Source of the DNA: an uncultured Verrucomicrobia subdivision 3 bacterium
Lineage (GTDB): Bacteria > Verrucomicrobiota > Verrucomicrobiia > Limisphaerales > UBA11358
Assembly (NCBI GenBank): GCA_903895255.1
Contig: CAITTG010000019.1
Location: forward strand, 1 to 56,866
DNA: 56,866 nucleotides
Direction: 5' to 3'
The position numbers were made by a program, and so were the translations under genes. This document shows positions 45,267-54,084 of the stretch, piece by piece (within the stretch, counting starts at the first letter, position 1; every line of letters begins with the position of its first letter). The notes beneath the pieces were generated by a model. That model had not been told where the DNA came from. It made no database searches and saw only the letters and a list, made by a program, of their open reading frames with translations.

Positions 45267-48200
45267 TTAGTTTGGTTTCAAACTGTTGCGACCCAGCGGC
45301 AGCCGGAAAAGCAAAGTGGTGCCTTGGCCGGGTTCACTGGTGATTTCGCAGCGGCCGCCAATTTTGGCCATCCGCTCCTTTAAATTCACCAACCCGTCTT
45401 GCGCCTCGCCAGCGGGAACGGTTGCAAATCCCACCCCGTTGTCCGCCACCATTAAAACAAATTCCCCCGCCTCCAGTTGGGCGCGAATGCGCACCTCGCT
45501 CGCCTGAGCGTGTTTGAGAATGTTGTTTAATGCCTCCTTGAAGCCAAGGAAGAAATTATGCCGCTGCTCGGAGCCCAGCGGAAATTCCGCCAAATTCGGC
45601 GGCACCTCGATCCGGCAGCTAATTCCCGTCGGCTTGAACATCCGGTCTGCAAACTGACTGAAGTACGCCAGCGAGGAGCGCAAAGTGTCGTTGCGCGGAT
45701 TAATGGCCCACACGATTTCGTCCATCCCCGCCACCAACTCCCGGGACCGCACACTGATCTCGTGGGCAAACTGTCGCACGTCGGATGCGGAAAGCCCCGG
45801 ATCCTCCACCAGTTCACTCGTCAGCCCGATTTCCGTCAAGCCGGCCCCAATATCATCATGAATATCCCGGGCGATGCGCGCCCGCTCGGCCTCCATCGCA
45901 TGCGCCAGTTCCAATTGCCGGAGCCGGAGCCGCGCCTTGCGCTTTTCCACGATCCGCACCGACCACGCGATGAGCAACGCCAGCAGCCCCGCCAGCACCG
46001 CCAAAAACATCCGGCGCTGCCAGAAAAACGGCTGGACCACCAGCTGGACCGCCACCTCCGCCGGACTCCACACGCCGTTGCCATTTTGCGCCGCCACCAC
46101 AAAGCGGTAGTTATCCGGTGGCAGGTGGGTGTATACCGCGTTGCGTTGCGGGCCAACCTCACTCCACTCGGCATCAAACCCCTCCAAACGGTAGCGAAAA
46201 CCCACCCGCTCGGGCGCGGAAAAAAACAACCCGGTGAAATAAAACTCAACGCGCTGATTACCCGGGGGAATTTGCAGCGTCAGCTCCCTGTCGCCGCCCG
46301 GCCGGGCGGGAAAGTTCGTCAACGAAAATGGCCGCCCATCCACCACCACCCGTTCCAAGCGGACCGCCGGTGGCGCCACCTGGTGATCCGGATCATGGGG
46401 ATCAATGATCACCACCCCCCGCCCGGTCGCAAAACACAGCCGCCCGGCGCGCGTTTTCAGGCAGGTCCCCGGGTCCCCCGAACATTGCTCCGTCAACATG
46501 CCATCCGAGCGCCCATAGATCCGCGGATACACCCGGGCTACTTCATGATTTGCCACCCTGGCCAAATCCCCGCGCGCCACCCTCACAATGCCATGCTGCG
46601 TTCCCAACCAGAGCATCCCCCGGTCGTCGGCCAGAATTTGCAGAATCGTATCCTCCGGAATACCCTCGGCCCGGCCAAAACTGGCGATCTGCCCCGCCTG
46701 CAGCCGGCTCAAACCACCGCCTTCGGTCCCGATCCACAGCGTGTTTTGTTCATCAAGGCACAGGGCGCGCAATAATTCGCTCCGCAAACCCTGCTTCCGG
46801 TCATATACCTGCCATTGGTCCTGCAGCAGCCGCCCCAACCCATGGTTGTAAGAAGCAACCCAAAGCCCGCCGTCCGGCGCGGGCACCATGGCAGTGATCG
46901 CTGAACCCCTCAGGGGATTGGGCACCGTTGCCAGTTTCCCCAGCACCCGGCGCTGCAATTCCCCCCGCTCATCACCCAGCCACAACGTCCCTTCGCGGTC
47001 TTCGCAGAGGCAATGCACCCCGCGCGCAGGCGCGTCCAAATGCATGCCCGCGTTTCGCCAATTAAAAAGACTCGTCCCCCCCACCCCCCAGAGACTGCCG
47101 TCGCGGGCAGCCGTCAGCGCGCTCACTTGCAAATTGCGCGGCAGCATTTCCTGCCGCAATAAAACCTCGTAATGATCGCCTTTGAATCGATACAGCCCAT
47201 GTCCGATCGTCCCCACCCACAAACTGCCATCCTCGGTCTCCGCCAGCGAGACCGGCTGCGCCTCCGTCGCTCCATCGTACACCGCCAGCGTGCTGAGATG
47301 CCGCGGTTGCAACCGGTTCAAACCCGCGCTGCGGGTGCCCACCCAGATATTTCCCTCCGCATCCTGGGCGATGGAACGCACGGCATCGTCCGACAGTCCG
47401 TTCGCCCGGCCGATTTGCTGGAAACGCTTCCCTTCCAAATACAACAGCCCCTGATCACTCGTTCCCGCCAGAATGGTGCCATCCCGGCTCTCAGCCAGGT
47501 AGGTAATCAGCACCTCGGGCAACCCCGACGCCGGCCCGTAAACTGACCAGTTCGTCGCCCCCAGGCAATAGATGCTGCCCACCGCCGCCGCCCACACCCG
47601 TCCTTCATGATCAGACATCAAACGGTACGGTCGCAGGGCCTCCACTTCCGTCCCGGGAAAAGGAGGCGCAAAACGAAGACCGTCAAACCGCAGCAAGCCT
47701 TGCCCCACGGTGGAAATCCACAGGTGGCCCTGACGGTCCGCAGTCATGGACCGCACATCTGTGTCCTTCACCCCTTGCTCCGGCCCAATTTTTTCCAGAC
47801 GGCCACCACCCCAGCGGCTTAAACCAAGATTCGATGCAATCCAGATGCCACCCGCGCCATCTTCTGCCAAATGCAAAACCCCCTCACTGGCTGGACCCGC
47901 TGGCTGCGGCCAGTTCGTGAATTTTCCCGCTTCATAGCGGCAAAGCCCGCTCGCCGTGCCAATCCACAGCGCCCCGCTGCGGTCTTCCAATAAAGTCCGG
48001 ATTTGCATGCTTGGCAACCCATCTTGGATGCCAAAGACCTCAAACTTGACCCCGTCGAACCGGGCCAATCCCCCGCCCGTGCCAATCCACAAGTATCCAT
48101 CCCGGGTTTGGGTGATGGCCCAAACCGACTCCTGTGGCAAACCCTCCTCCGCCCGCCAGGCGCGGCAGACAAAACGACCATTTCCCGGGCGATTTTCGGC

Positions 48201-48311
48201 GGCGAAAACTTCCTGGGCGTGGCCATTGAGCGCCAGCCACCCGGCCTGCCACAAGGCCAGAAAAATCAAGCCACGCAGCCTTCCCCTGAAAGTTATGATG
48301 GAACCATTCAA
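45267..48311 (-). CDS. Two-component histidine kinase with periplasmic two-propeller Reg_prop sensor domain
   Basis: 1014 aa. A signal/anchor at about 10-32 precedes many Reg_prop blades (repeats of the GxLWIGTxxGLxR type, such as DGYLWIGTGGGLARF and GNIWVGTRSAGLNRL) over about 50-640. A Y_Y_Y domain follows at about 690-765 (GFRYRLEGFDAEW), then a transmembrane helix at about 780-800. The HisKA_3 domain carries phospho-acceptor H818 in RDIHDDIGAGL, and the HATPase_c domain ends with DNGVGFAT and GGRCEITSEPGQGTTL. This sensor layout is known from hybrid kinases that sense oligosaccharides in Bacteroides polysaccharide utilisation loci. The kinase therefore plausibly senses the glycan used by the downstream cluster; that link is inferred. 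Confidence 0.92.
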   Translation of the reverse strand: MNGSIITFRGRLRGLIFLALWQAGWLALNGHAQEVFAAENRPGNGRFVCRAWRAEEGLPQESVWAITQTRDGYLWIGTGGGLARFDGVKFEVFGIQDGLPSMQIRTLLEDRSGALWIGTASGLCRYEAGKFTNWPQPAGPASEGVLHLAEDGAGGIWIASNLGLSRWGGGRLEKIGPEQGVKDTDVRSMTADRQGHLWISTVGQGLLRFDGLRFAPPFPGTEVEALRPYRLMSDHEGRVWAAAVGSIYCLGATNWSVYGPASGLPEVLITYLAESRDGTILAGTSDQGLLYLEGKRFQQIGRANGLSDDAVRSIAQDAEGNIWVGTRSAGLNRLQPRHLSTLAVYDGATEAQPVSLAETEDGSLWVGTIGHGLYRFKGDHYEVLLRQEMLPRNLQVSALTAARDGSLWGVGGTSLFNWRNAGMHLDAPARGVHCLCEDREGTLWLGDERGELQRRVLGKLATVPNPLRGSAITAMVPAPDGGLWVASYNHGLGRLLQDQWQVYDRKQGLRSELLRALCLDEQNTLWIGTEGGGLSRLQAGQIASFGRAEGIPEDTILQILADDRGMLWLGTQHGIVRVARGDLARVANHEVARVYPRIYGRSDGMLTEQCSGDPGTCLKTRAGRLCFATGRGVVIIDPHDPDHQVAPPAVRLERVVVDGRPFSLTNFPARPGGDRELTLQIPPGNQRVEFYFTGLFFSAPERVGFRYRLEGFDAEWSEVGPQRNAVYTHLPPDNYRFVVAAQNGNGVWSPAEVAVQLVVQPFFWQRRMFLAVLAGLLALLIAWSVRIVEKRKARLRLRQLELAHAMEAERARIARDIHDDIGAGLTEIGLTSELVEDPGLSASDVRQFAHEISVRSRELVAGMDEIVWAINPRNDTLRSSLAYFSQFADRMFKPTGISCRIEVPPNLAEFPLGSEQRHNFFLGFKEALNNILKHAQASEVRIRAQLEAGEFVLMVADNGVGFATVPAGEAQDGLVNLKERMAKIGGRCEITSEPGQGTTLLFRLPLGRNSLKPN

Positions 48312-48548
48312 ATTTGATAATCCACGATCTGAACTCTGTTTGCTTCAACTTGCGAAATCCCTGCGAGGACTTGCTTTGTTAGTTGATAATTCATCTAAAG
48401 TCAATTGAGGAGCGCTCGGCTAATTTTATTACCGACAATACCGTCAACCGTCACCGTACCCGCCCTTATATAGGCGGGTGACGGCGTGACGGCACAACCG
48501 TCTTGACGGTGGTATGACGGCGGTTTGTCGGCTGACAGCGGTTTCATT
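48312..48548. other. Junction region between kinase gene and RepA-like gene
   Basis: 237 bp with no gene, between the kinase start (to the left) and the stop of the AAA ATPase gene. The left part, about 48312-48420, presumably holds the kinase promoter (minus strand). The right part is the TGACGG hexamer array listed separately. It is a candidate left boundary of the mobile element. Confidence 0.45.
48441..48520. repeat. Array of seven TGACGG/CCGTCA-type hexamers
   Basis: CCGTCA occurs at 48441-48446 and 48448-48453, TGACGG at 48479-48484, 48487-48492, 48504-48509 and 48515-48520, and CCGTCT at 48498-48503. ACCGTC-TT-GACGGT forms an inverted repeat, and ACCCGCC...GGCGGGT a short hairpin at 48458-48478. 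The density and mixed orientation resemble iterons or clustered regulator sites. It lies right after the RepA-like gene. Confidence 0.6.
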
Positions 48549-50042
48549 TTAAGCTGTTGGTGTATAGAGACCTACAAAGCCTTTTTTAACGATCCCAAGC
48601 TTGACCATTTCCGTTACTTTCCGCTCGGCTGTTTTATCACTTACCGACACGCCCTTTTTGACGGCGGTTAATATGGTTTTCACCTCGGCCTCAAGCTCCA
48701 TCCGGCCCATTGCAGGACGTTTCAAAAACGCCGCCGTCGCGAGTTCGCTGAGAGTTTCATGCGAGGCCTCCTCCTTTGAAGATTTTACGCTCTGGATGGA
48801 AACATGCATGCCCGACTGCTCACTCCACATGAAGCGTGGCCCGTTTGCTTTAGGGATTGGGGCCTTGCGATTTTTATCTGACCAAATAACCGTCACGCCG
48901 GATTCATCTTTCTCCAACCTCAAATTGGTCTCCGATTTGCGCTCCAATCCAGAGCCAAGGTGCCCGCGGGTTTTTTCGCTGCCCGGGTTGACATGAATAA
49001 TATTGATCACAGGGCAATTAAATTTGATGGAATGCCCGCGTAATTCCGTTATCAATTCGTCAGCTTCGGCCGGGTCATTCACGTCGTAGGCGGAGTCGGC
49101 AACCCCGTCGATAATTATCGAGTGAACCCCACCGAACTGTTTGGCGGCCTCTTTAGTGGCGGTTTTTATGGATTCAGGAATCTGACTGGGAGAAAGTCCG
49201 GTAAGGCAATAGGACCGCAGCCATAGGGGCGCACTTTCAACCCCGGCCCGCTTCAGCGCCTGTTCGATGACAAACCAATGATCGTAGGGCGACTGTTCCG
49301 TATCGAAGTGAAGCACCGCAAAGCCAAGCGGGTTTTGCGAACTAAAGCCAAGGCAATCAGCACCAGGGGTCGCAAAGGCGCTGGAAAGCATGGCGATGAT
49401 AGCTGCGGTTTTTCCGGCTTTCACCAGAGCAGAAACGGCGGTCAAATTGCCCGGTGTGCAGATTGGAATGCCACTCAAATAAAAGCGCGGTGCGGGCTCT
49501 TCCGGCTTGTTTTTGGGTGAGTAAATCCGGGATTCCAGGAGCTCGCTGATACTGTTCAAATCGCTGACCAACATCGCCAGCGCGGATTGGCCAGCGCGAA
49601 TGATAACCGGGGCTTGATTGGGTGCAGCCAACAAGCTTTGTTCAATTCCATTTACGGTTTTGCCAGCCTGGCGCACCAGGTAGGCGTTCCAACAGGCTGG
49701 CGCGTAATATTCGGCGGCCTCAAGGCTGGTTGCCGCAGGCAATAATTCGGCCGTGATGAAGGCGGATTGATCCGGGCATTTCTTCATCATAACCGCGAAA
49801 TCTAACGGTTCACGGCCGAACAATATGGCTCGGATACTCGACGCCATCTGCCCAACCCTCAGGTCGTCAAATGATTCTGGGGCGGATTTGATCAGCTTAC
49901 TCACAAAGGGTGGCAGTGCGGTACGTCCCCCGTCATCAATGACGGCGGCAAGGATAGCGAATTCGTTGGGGCTTTTGCCCGGACCAGTCGTATTTAATGT
50001 GTTCACCCCTTTACGAAACGTCTGACGGCAATCAGCAGCCAA
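48549..50042 (-). CDS. RepA/DnaB-like AAA-family ATPase of a mobile element
   Basis: 497 aa. The N-terminal part (about 25-140) resembles a DnaB-type helical domain (NEFAILAAVIDDGG, with DQSAFITAEL). The RecA-like core has Walker A ALVKAGKTAAI (about 205-215), HFDTEQ at about 245-250 and Walker B SIIIDGVAD (308-316). The C-terminus is a possible winged helix (about 425-490, ERKVTEMVKLGIVKKGFVG). Such proteins serve as replication helicases (RepA type) of plasmids, phages and integrative elements. Base composition looks less GC-rich than the flanks. The start is uncertain: ATG 50042 or the in-frame GTG about 33 bp downstream. Confidence 0.72.
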   Translation of the reverse strand: MAADCRQTFRKGVNTLNTTGPGKSPNEFAILAAVIDDGGRTALPPFVSKLIKSAPESFDDLRVGQMASSIRAILFGREPLDFAVMMKKCPDQSAFITAELLPAATSLEAAEYYAPACWNAYLVRQAGKTVNGIEQSLLAAPNQAPVIIRAGQSALAMLVSDLNSISELLESRIYSPKNKPEEPAPRFYLSGIPICTPGNLTAVSALVKAGKTAAIIAMLSSAFATPGADCLGFSSQNPLGFAVLHFDTEQSPYDHWFVIEQALKRAGVESAPLWLRSYCLTGLSPSQIPESIKTATKEAAKQFGGVHSIIIDGVADSAYDVNDPAEADELITELRGHSIKFNCPVINIIHVNPGSEKTRGHLGSGLERKSETNLRLEKDESGVTVIWSDKNRKAPIPKANGPRFMWSEQSGMHVSIQSVKSSKEEASHETLSELATAAFLKRPAMGRMELEAEVKTILTAVKKGVSVSDKTAERKVTEMVKLGIVKKGFVGLYTPTA

Positions 50043-50195
50043 ATGGCAAAAACCACTGAAAACCCTCAGAAAAAGGCCATAATTTTCCCATAAAACCGTC
50101 TGATCAACGTCGGACGGTGGCGGGCAATGGCGGCCCCGCGCGGGACGAAAGGCGGCCCAGAAGCCGTTTGTTCCACAACCTTAAATACCAACGAC

Positions 50196-51380
50196 TTATT
50201 CGCTCCCAGCTTGCCTTTCGTCATCACGATCCTCGGCGGATTCAGCCGGAGTGGGCTGGTTGAAATCCGCATGCCGATCATCTGGTTGGAACCCCTCAGC
50301 CCGTGTTCGAGTTTTCCCGACTTCGCGCGGGGCCAACCACCCTTTCTCGACCAGCAATTTCCTAATGACCGTAAGGTGGTCCGCCAAACGTTGTTCGCTC
50401 ACACCGTAACCAGCGAGGATGAGTTTTTTGCCAATCAGTGTACCAGGACCGCAATGATCATAGGTTTCACCCTTCGTTGGCAGCCGGGAGGGACTGGACG
50501 CATGGAACTCCGTCATGACCCAATCAACAATCAGATCAGGCACGCCATTTCCTATGGCCCGCTTCCGAATTTCGGCGAGTTGAACTTCGGGGTAGAGCTT
50601 GTTGAGTGGTTCCATGACATCCTTTAGCGCATCGGTCTTGGCACCCAATTGCTTGTTGGCGGTTTCATAACGATTCAGAGCATGATTAAATTTCTCGCAA
50701 GCTTCGGTGTACGAGGAGAAATCTGACGAGCTTCTGGTTATCAATTTTTCTTGATCCGCCAAGTACCCGGGCAGAGTTCGTATTTCAGCGTCACTAAGCA
50801 GGCTTTTGTCGCAGCAGGCAAGCCAGATGGTTGTCACTTTATCTCCTTGATGAAAATCGGCACGAAACCGGATTTCCCCCAAAACTTGTCGAGGTATGTA
50901 TCCCTGAAATCCCGCCAGGGTGCTCAGGCTGGAACCCGGCGAGGTTCGGGACGACAACCAATGCCGTTCCATTTCCGGCGTACGAAACCTCATCCACAAC
51001 TCAATTTTGCCGAATCGTTCAAGCCACTCGGGCCAGGAGATGGTTTCACCCACTAAATCATGCTTTCCCTCGCGATGATCTTTTTCCATTTGGGCCACCT
51101 CCTCCGGATGATCCTGAATTAAAGCATCTGGATAACCCCAGCGCACGGGCCAAATTTCCAACGGGTCAAAATTACGCGGCATCTTGACGAAACTCGCTTG
51201 AGCATCGCAAATTCCTACCAGTTCAATCGCCGTATCGTTGGCAAGCATCCGCCAGGACTCGGTTTTGAAGATGGGGTTATTCTGGTCGGGAAAGGCCCAA
51301 ACTTTTCCCTCGCCGGTGCGATGCAAAATGAACTCTTGGGGCAGTTCTGCTTCCGTGAATTTTATAATGGCTTTGATCAT
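50196..51380 (-). CDS. Hypothetical protein of mobile element
   Basis: 394 aa, no family recognised. The N-terminal ~70 residues are a beta-rich segment (KVWAFPDQNNPIF). The middle carries Trp-rich stretches (SWPEWLERFGKIELWMRF) and a helical region at about 215-270, and the acidic tail (PTPAESAEDRDDERQAGSE) is probably disordered. There is no signal peptide or membrane segment. It lies upstream of the RepA-like gene on the same strand with a gap of about 150 bp, and it has similarly modest GC content. It may be a primase-like or accessory replication protein, but nothing in the sequence demonstrates this. Confidence 0.6.
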   Translation of the reverse strand: MIKAIIKFTEAELPQEFILHRTGEGKVWAFPDQNNPIFKTESWRMLANDTAIELVGICDAQASFVKMPRNFDPLEIWPVRWGYPDALIQDHPEEVAQMEKDHREGKHDLVGETISWPEWLERFGKIELWMRFRTPEMERHWLSSRTSPGSSLSTLAGFQGYIPRQVLGEIRFRADFHQGDKVTTIWLACCDKSLLSDAEIRTLPGYLADQEKLITRSSSDFSSYTEACEKFNHALNRYETANKQLGAKTDALKDVMEPLNKLYPEVQLAEIRKRAIGNGVPDLIVDWVMTEFHASSPSRLPTKGETYDHCGPGTLIGKKLILAGYGVSEQRLADHLTVIRKLLVEKGWLAPREVGKTRTRAEGFQPDDRHADFNQPTPAESAEDRDDERQAGSE

Positions 51381-52301
51381 ATTTTTCCCTTCAGTGTTAA
51401 CGTTTTATATCAACGCTGTCTGGCTCCGCTTTGCCGGCATCGCCGACACAGCTTCATCTTATATTAGATTACCGCCGCAATTGTCCGGAAATTTTTTAAA
51501 ATGCCCCCTGCATGGCCTACGATGGCCGCCAGCGCGTCCGCAATCTCCTTTGGTCAAGTTCGCCATGGTCACAAAATTTTAAACCCTGTGAACCGTTTTA
51601 ATCATCCCGACCGCCCCGGCTGGGGACTCCCCCCCCCCGCCACCCATCCAGCTTTGCCGCCGCCGCGCCGACTCCCTGATCCGATGTATCCTAGAGGTGT
51701 CCTGCCGAGAAAGTGCCCATTATTATCAATGGTTTTTCCCTGTTCAGGTATGAGTTCCAATCAATCCGACGGTTTGTCGGGACCAAATCCGGCTCCGTCA
51801 TGGCTGCCACCACGCCCGACGCGGTCGCCGCGCGTAGCCCCGAAATTCCCGTCGACGAACCGGTCGAAACCATGTTTTTGACCTGCGGTTGGTCACGATC
51901 AACCGCCTCCAGATTCTCTTTAAGTGCTGGGATTCGACCAGTTTTCCAAATCCTGACCGGTGGAACCGCCATGGGCGTCCAACCAGGGGCCGAACACCTT
52001 CTCGTTGTGGCAAACCCAAGCCATTTCAATCAAAATGCCAATCGGCTCAAGGTTTTTGACGATGGAGGGCGGTCCCTATACGGCACGTTGTGTTTGTTAA
52101 CGATTGCCAGCACCAGAATCAACACCCCGCCTCCCACCTCTGGGCTAAAAATTGAAAAAAGCGCGCGCTGCCGATGAGGGCAAATCAACGGGGCTGAATC
52201 GTTAGGTGCTTGAGGCCCAACGCACTGCATTCATCCGAGTGTGCAATGAGATACAACATTTGCATTGACTTCTAATATATAATTGTGTTATCGTTTGCGC
52301 C
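51381..52301. other. Region with no clear gene inside the mobile element
   Basis: 921 bp. Competing short frames on both strands (51713-52177 + and 51691-52029 -) lack recognisable domains. One minus-strand stretch switches frame around 51960-52030 and may be a decayed gene. A long C-run lies near 51631-51640. The right end contains the promoter candidate of the recombinase half. Confidence 0.4.
52278..52283 (+). promoter_or_regulatory. Candidate -10 box of the recombinase N-half
   Basis: A perfect TATAAT is 18 bp before the ATG at 52302. There is no good -35 at 17 bp, but a TTGACT lies at 52265-52270 (17 bp before TTATCG at 52288). Either would give a very short leader. Confidence 0.35.
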
Positions 52302-53060
52302 ATGAGCAGCGCAATTCTGGAAACCGAGCACTCCGTCATAATAAACGTTCTGCCTGCGCCGGTGGCTCCCGCAGGTCAGGAACCCAAACGAGCCAAGGGC
52401 GAAAAAAGTGATCCGCTGAAGCTGAAATTCACCCATCAGGGTGTGGTCCGCACCCTGGCCAAGCATCCCAAAATCGTCCAACAACTCAAAAAGGCAGAGA
52501 TCACTAACACCGCCGCCAAAACCAAGCCCTGGTATCTCCGGGTCAAGATTGCCGACCGGCCCCGGGTATTTAAATTGAGTGTGGCCGACAAGCAGGCCAT
52601 CGCCGATGCCAAGGACATCCTCAACGGTCGCGTTAAACATGCCGAGACCTTTAGCCAGTTCCTCGCGGCGCGGGATGCGCGCCGGGGCTGCACCGTCGGA
52701 GAACTGGGCGAGCAATGGATGGCGGCCGGGCTCCCGTTTACCACTTCCCAGCCGCGGCGACCTGACGCGGCCAAACGGATGGCAGGCATGCTTACCAAGG
52801 CTTTGGTTTGGTGGAAGGACAAACGGTGGAACGCCGTCAGCCAACACCAGATGGAGGAATATGTGGTCTGGCGGCGGCTCAATTTTAAGCGCCACCAAAA
52901 AGCCGCCACGGGCACGCGCTCGGCCGAGATGGAATTAAACGCCTTAAGCTGTCTGGCCAACTGGGCCAAGTCCTCCGGACGTGTGGATACCAACCCGTTT
53001 AAGGACCACATGCGCTTGGTCAGCAACGAAGTCATTAAACACTGCCAATCGAAAAGCTAG
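52302..53060 (+). CDS. Tyrosine recombinase, N-terminal (core-binding) half
   Basis: 252 aa. The N-terminal ~70 residues are basic and possibly DNA-contacting. A SAM-like core-binding domain follows at about 125-235 (TVGELGEQWMAAGL, RTNPF-like DTNPFKDHMRL), as in phage-type integrases. The protein then stops at CQSKS; the catalytic domain is missing. A separate frame on the opposite strand (53072-53989) carries a complete catalytic domain, and both frames converge on an inverted repeat. A fusion at a shared CTGCCA would give one in-frame protein of about 502 aa (see findings). On its own this half can bind DNA at best. Confidence 0.65.
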   Translation: MSSAILETEHSVIINVLPAPVAPAGQEPKRAKGEKSDPLKLKFTHQGVVRTLAKHPKIVQQLKKAEITNTAAKTKPWYLRVKIADRPRVFKLSVADKQAIADAKDILNGRVKHAETFSQFLAARDARRGCTVGELGEQWMAAGLPFTTSQPRRPDAAKRMAGMLTKALVWWKDKRWNAVSQHQMEEYVVWRRLNFKRHQKAATGTRSAEMELNALSCLANWAKSSGRVDTNPFKDHMRLVSNEVIKHCQSKS

Positions 53061-53093
53061 GAAGTAGTTGGCTAGCTTTTAACAGACTGGCAG
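53042..53093. repeat. Imperfect inverted repeat joining the two recombinase halves
   Basis: The left arm CTGCCAATCGAAAAGCTAG (53042-53060) and the complement of the right arm (53072-53093) share CTGCCA, TC and AAAAGCTAG, and differ by one base change plus one 3-bp codon insertion. The 11-bp spacer is GAAGTAGTTGG. Both reading frames end in it: C-Q-S-K-S-stop and C-Q-S-V-K-S-stop. The inner 9-bp stem (AAAAGCTAG) may also act as a bidirectional hairpin. Confidence 0.75.
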
Positions 53094-53989
53094 AGCCGGT
53101 GCCAAGCCGGTGTGATGGCAGTACCATCGGGATTAGCTGGCAGCCAGTCATGCAGCATTCCGCCAACCGGGTCTTTGGGATGACCATAAACAGACCGGAT
53201 CAGGGCTCCATCGGTACGCTGCCCCAGTTCGCAAGCGATGGTGGCATCATCCACCCCCATGGAACGCCGGACCCGGACGTAATAAGCCCGCCCAAATCCG
53301 TGCGGTTTCATCTTTTTAAGCTCCAATCGTTTGCAAGCCCGGTTTAAATACCAACCTACGGAGTTCAACTCGGGGAACAACGCAGCCGGGGCTGCCTCCG
53401 TCCGGGGAAAGTAAATCTCCAGCCACCGATTATAATGCAGCAGAAAGTCCGCCAAGGCCGCATGCACCAGCACCGCCGGGTTTTGCCCGTTTTTGAGCCG
53501 GGCAACCTTCAAACGGCGGGTGCCATCGGGCAAGGGATAGACCAGACCACACGGGGCGGTATCCAAGTTGGCAGGAAATTGATCCATCGCCGGGACGCGC
53601 TGGAGCGTGGCATATTCGCCCGGGCGCAAGCCGGCAAGCGCCATGAACGCCAGCCAGGCCCCGGCCACCACCCACCCTTTTTCCTTCGGATCCCGAAACA
53701 TATAGGCCAACAACTGGTGCAGTTGCTGGTCATCCTCGCACATGCTCTCATGGGCGAGACGAACTGGTAAAGCGGGTTGCGCTCCCAAGTAAACTTGGCT
53801 GACGCCTTGCGTTGTTACAGTGTCAATGTGGTCATGGCAGGCTTTTTTATTTGGGCGTTGCGAGGAAATTATTTGCTTATTCCCCCCGAGCCTTCCGGGA
53901 ATTAAGGCTGCCATCACCTGATGAATAGACCTATGCCGCTGCGCGTCCCACTTGGGAAGATATTGTTTGGTTTTCGGAAGCGTGCCCAA
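53072..53989 (-). CDS. Tyrosine recombinase, C-terminal catalytic half on opposite strand
   Basis: 305 aa as the longest frame. The catalytic domain spans about 85-290: R122 in ALAGLRPGEY, K166 in RLKNGQ, H230 and R234 in KPHGFGRAYYV (HxxxR rather than HxxR), Q257 in CELGQRTDG where many integrases have LGH, and the nucleophile Y268 in SVYGHP. Residues 1-80 are not typical of a core-binding domain; a start at Met 83 (53743) is possible. It lacks its own core-binding domain and lies tail-to-tail with the N-half. Widespread integrases have both halves in one frame, so inversion or decay is likely. Confidence 0.65.
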   Translation of the reverse strand: MGTLPKTKQYLPKWDAQRHRSIHQVMAALIPGRLGGNKQIISSQRPNKKACHDHIDTVTTQGVSQVYLGAQPALPVRLAHESMCEDDQQLHQLLAYMFRDPKEKGWVVAGAWLAFMALAGLRPGEYATLQRVPAMDQFPANLDTAPCGLVYPLPDGTRRLKVARLKNGQNPAVLVHAALADFLLHYNRWLEIYFPRTEAAPAALFPELNSVGWYLNRACKRLELKKMKPHGFGRAYYVRVRRSMGVDDATIACELGQRTDGALIRSVYGHPKDPVGGMLHDWLPANPDGTAITPAWHRLCQSVKS

Positions 53990-54084
53990 GCGTAAAAGAC
54001 CTGACGCTTAACGGGTTTTACAATCTGCCAGAGGAAATTCTTGTTGATGGAAAATTCGCCGACCGAATCCAAAGCGAAAAGCGA

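Noticed and set aside
45558..46775. 405-codon frame on + inside the kinase gene
   Set aside because: Antisense shadow of the Y_Y_Y and kinase domains, Pro/Arg-rich with no domain.
48441..48520. CRISPR-like array
   Set aside because: Units are only 6 bp, in both orientations, without regular spacers.
50066..50281. 71-codon minus-strand frame before the RepA-like gene
   Set aside because: Overlaps the end of the 394-aa gene, has no recognisable domain and a biased composition.
51713..52177. 154-codon + frame in the gene-free part of the element
   Set aside because: No domain, no RBS or promoter, and competing frames on the other strand; treated as non-coding or decayed.
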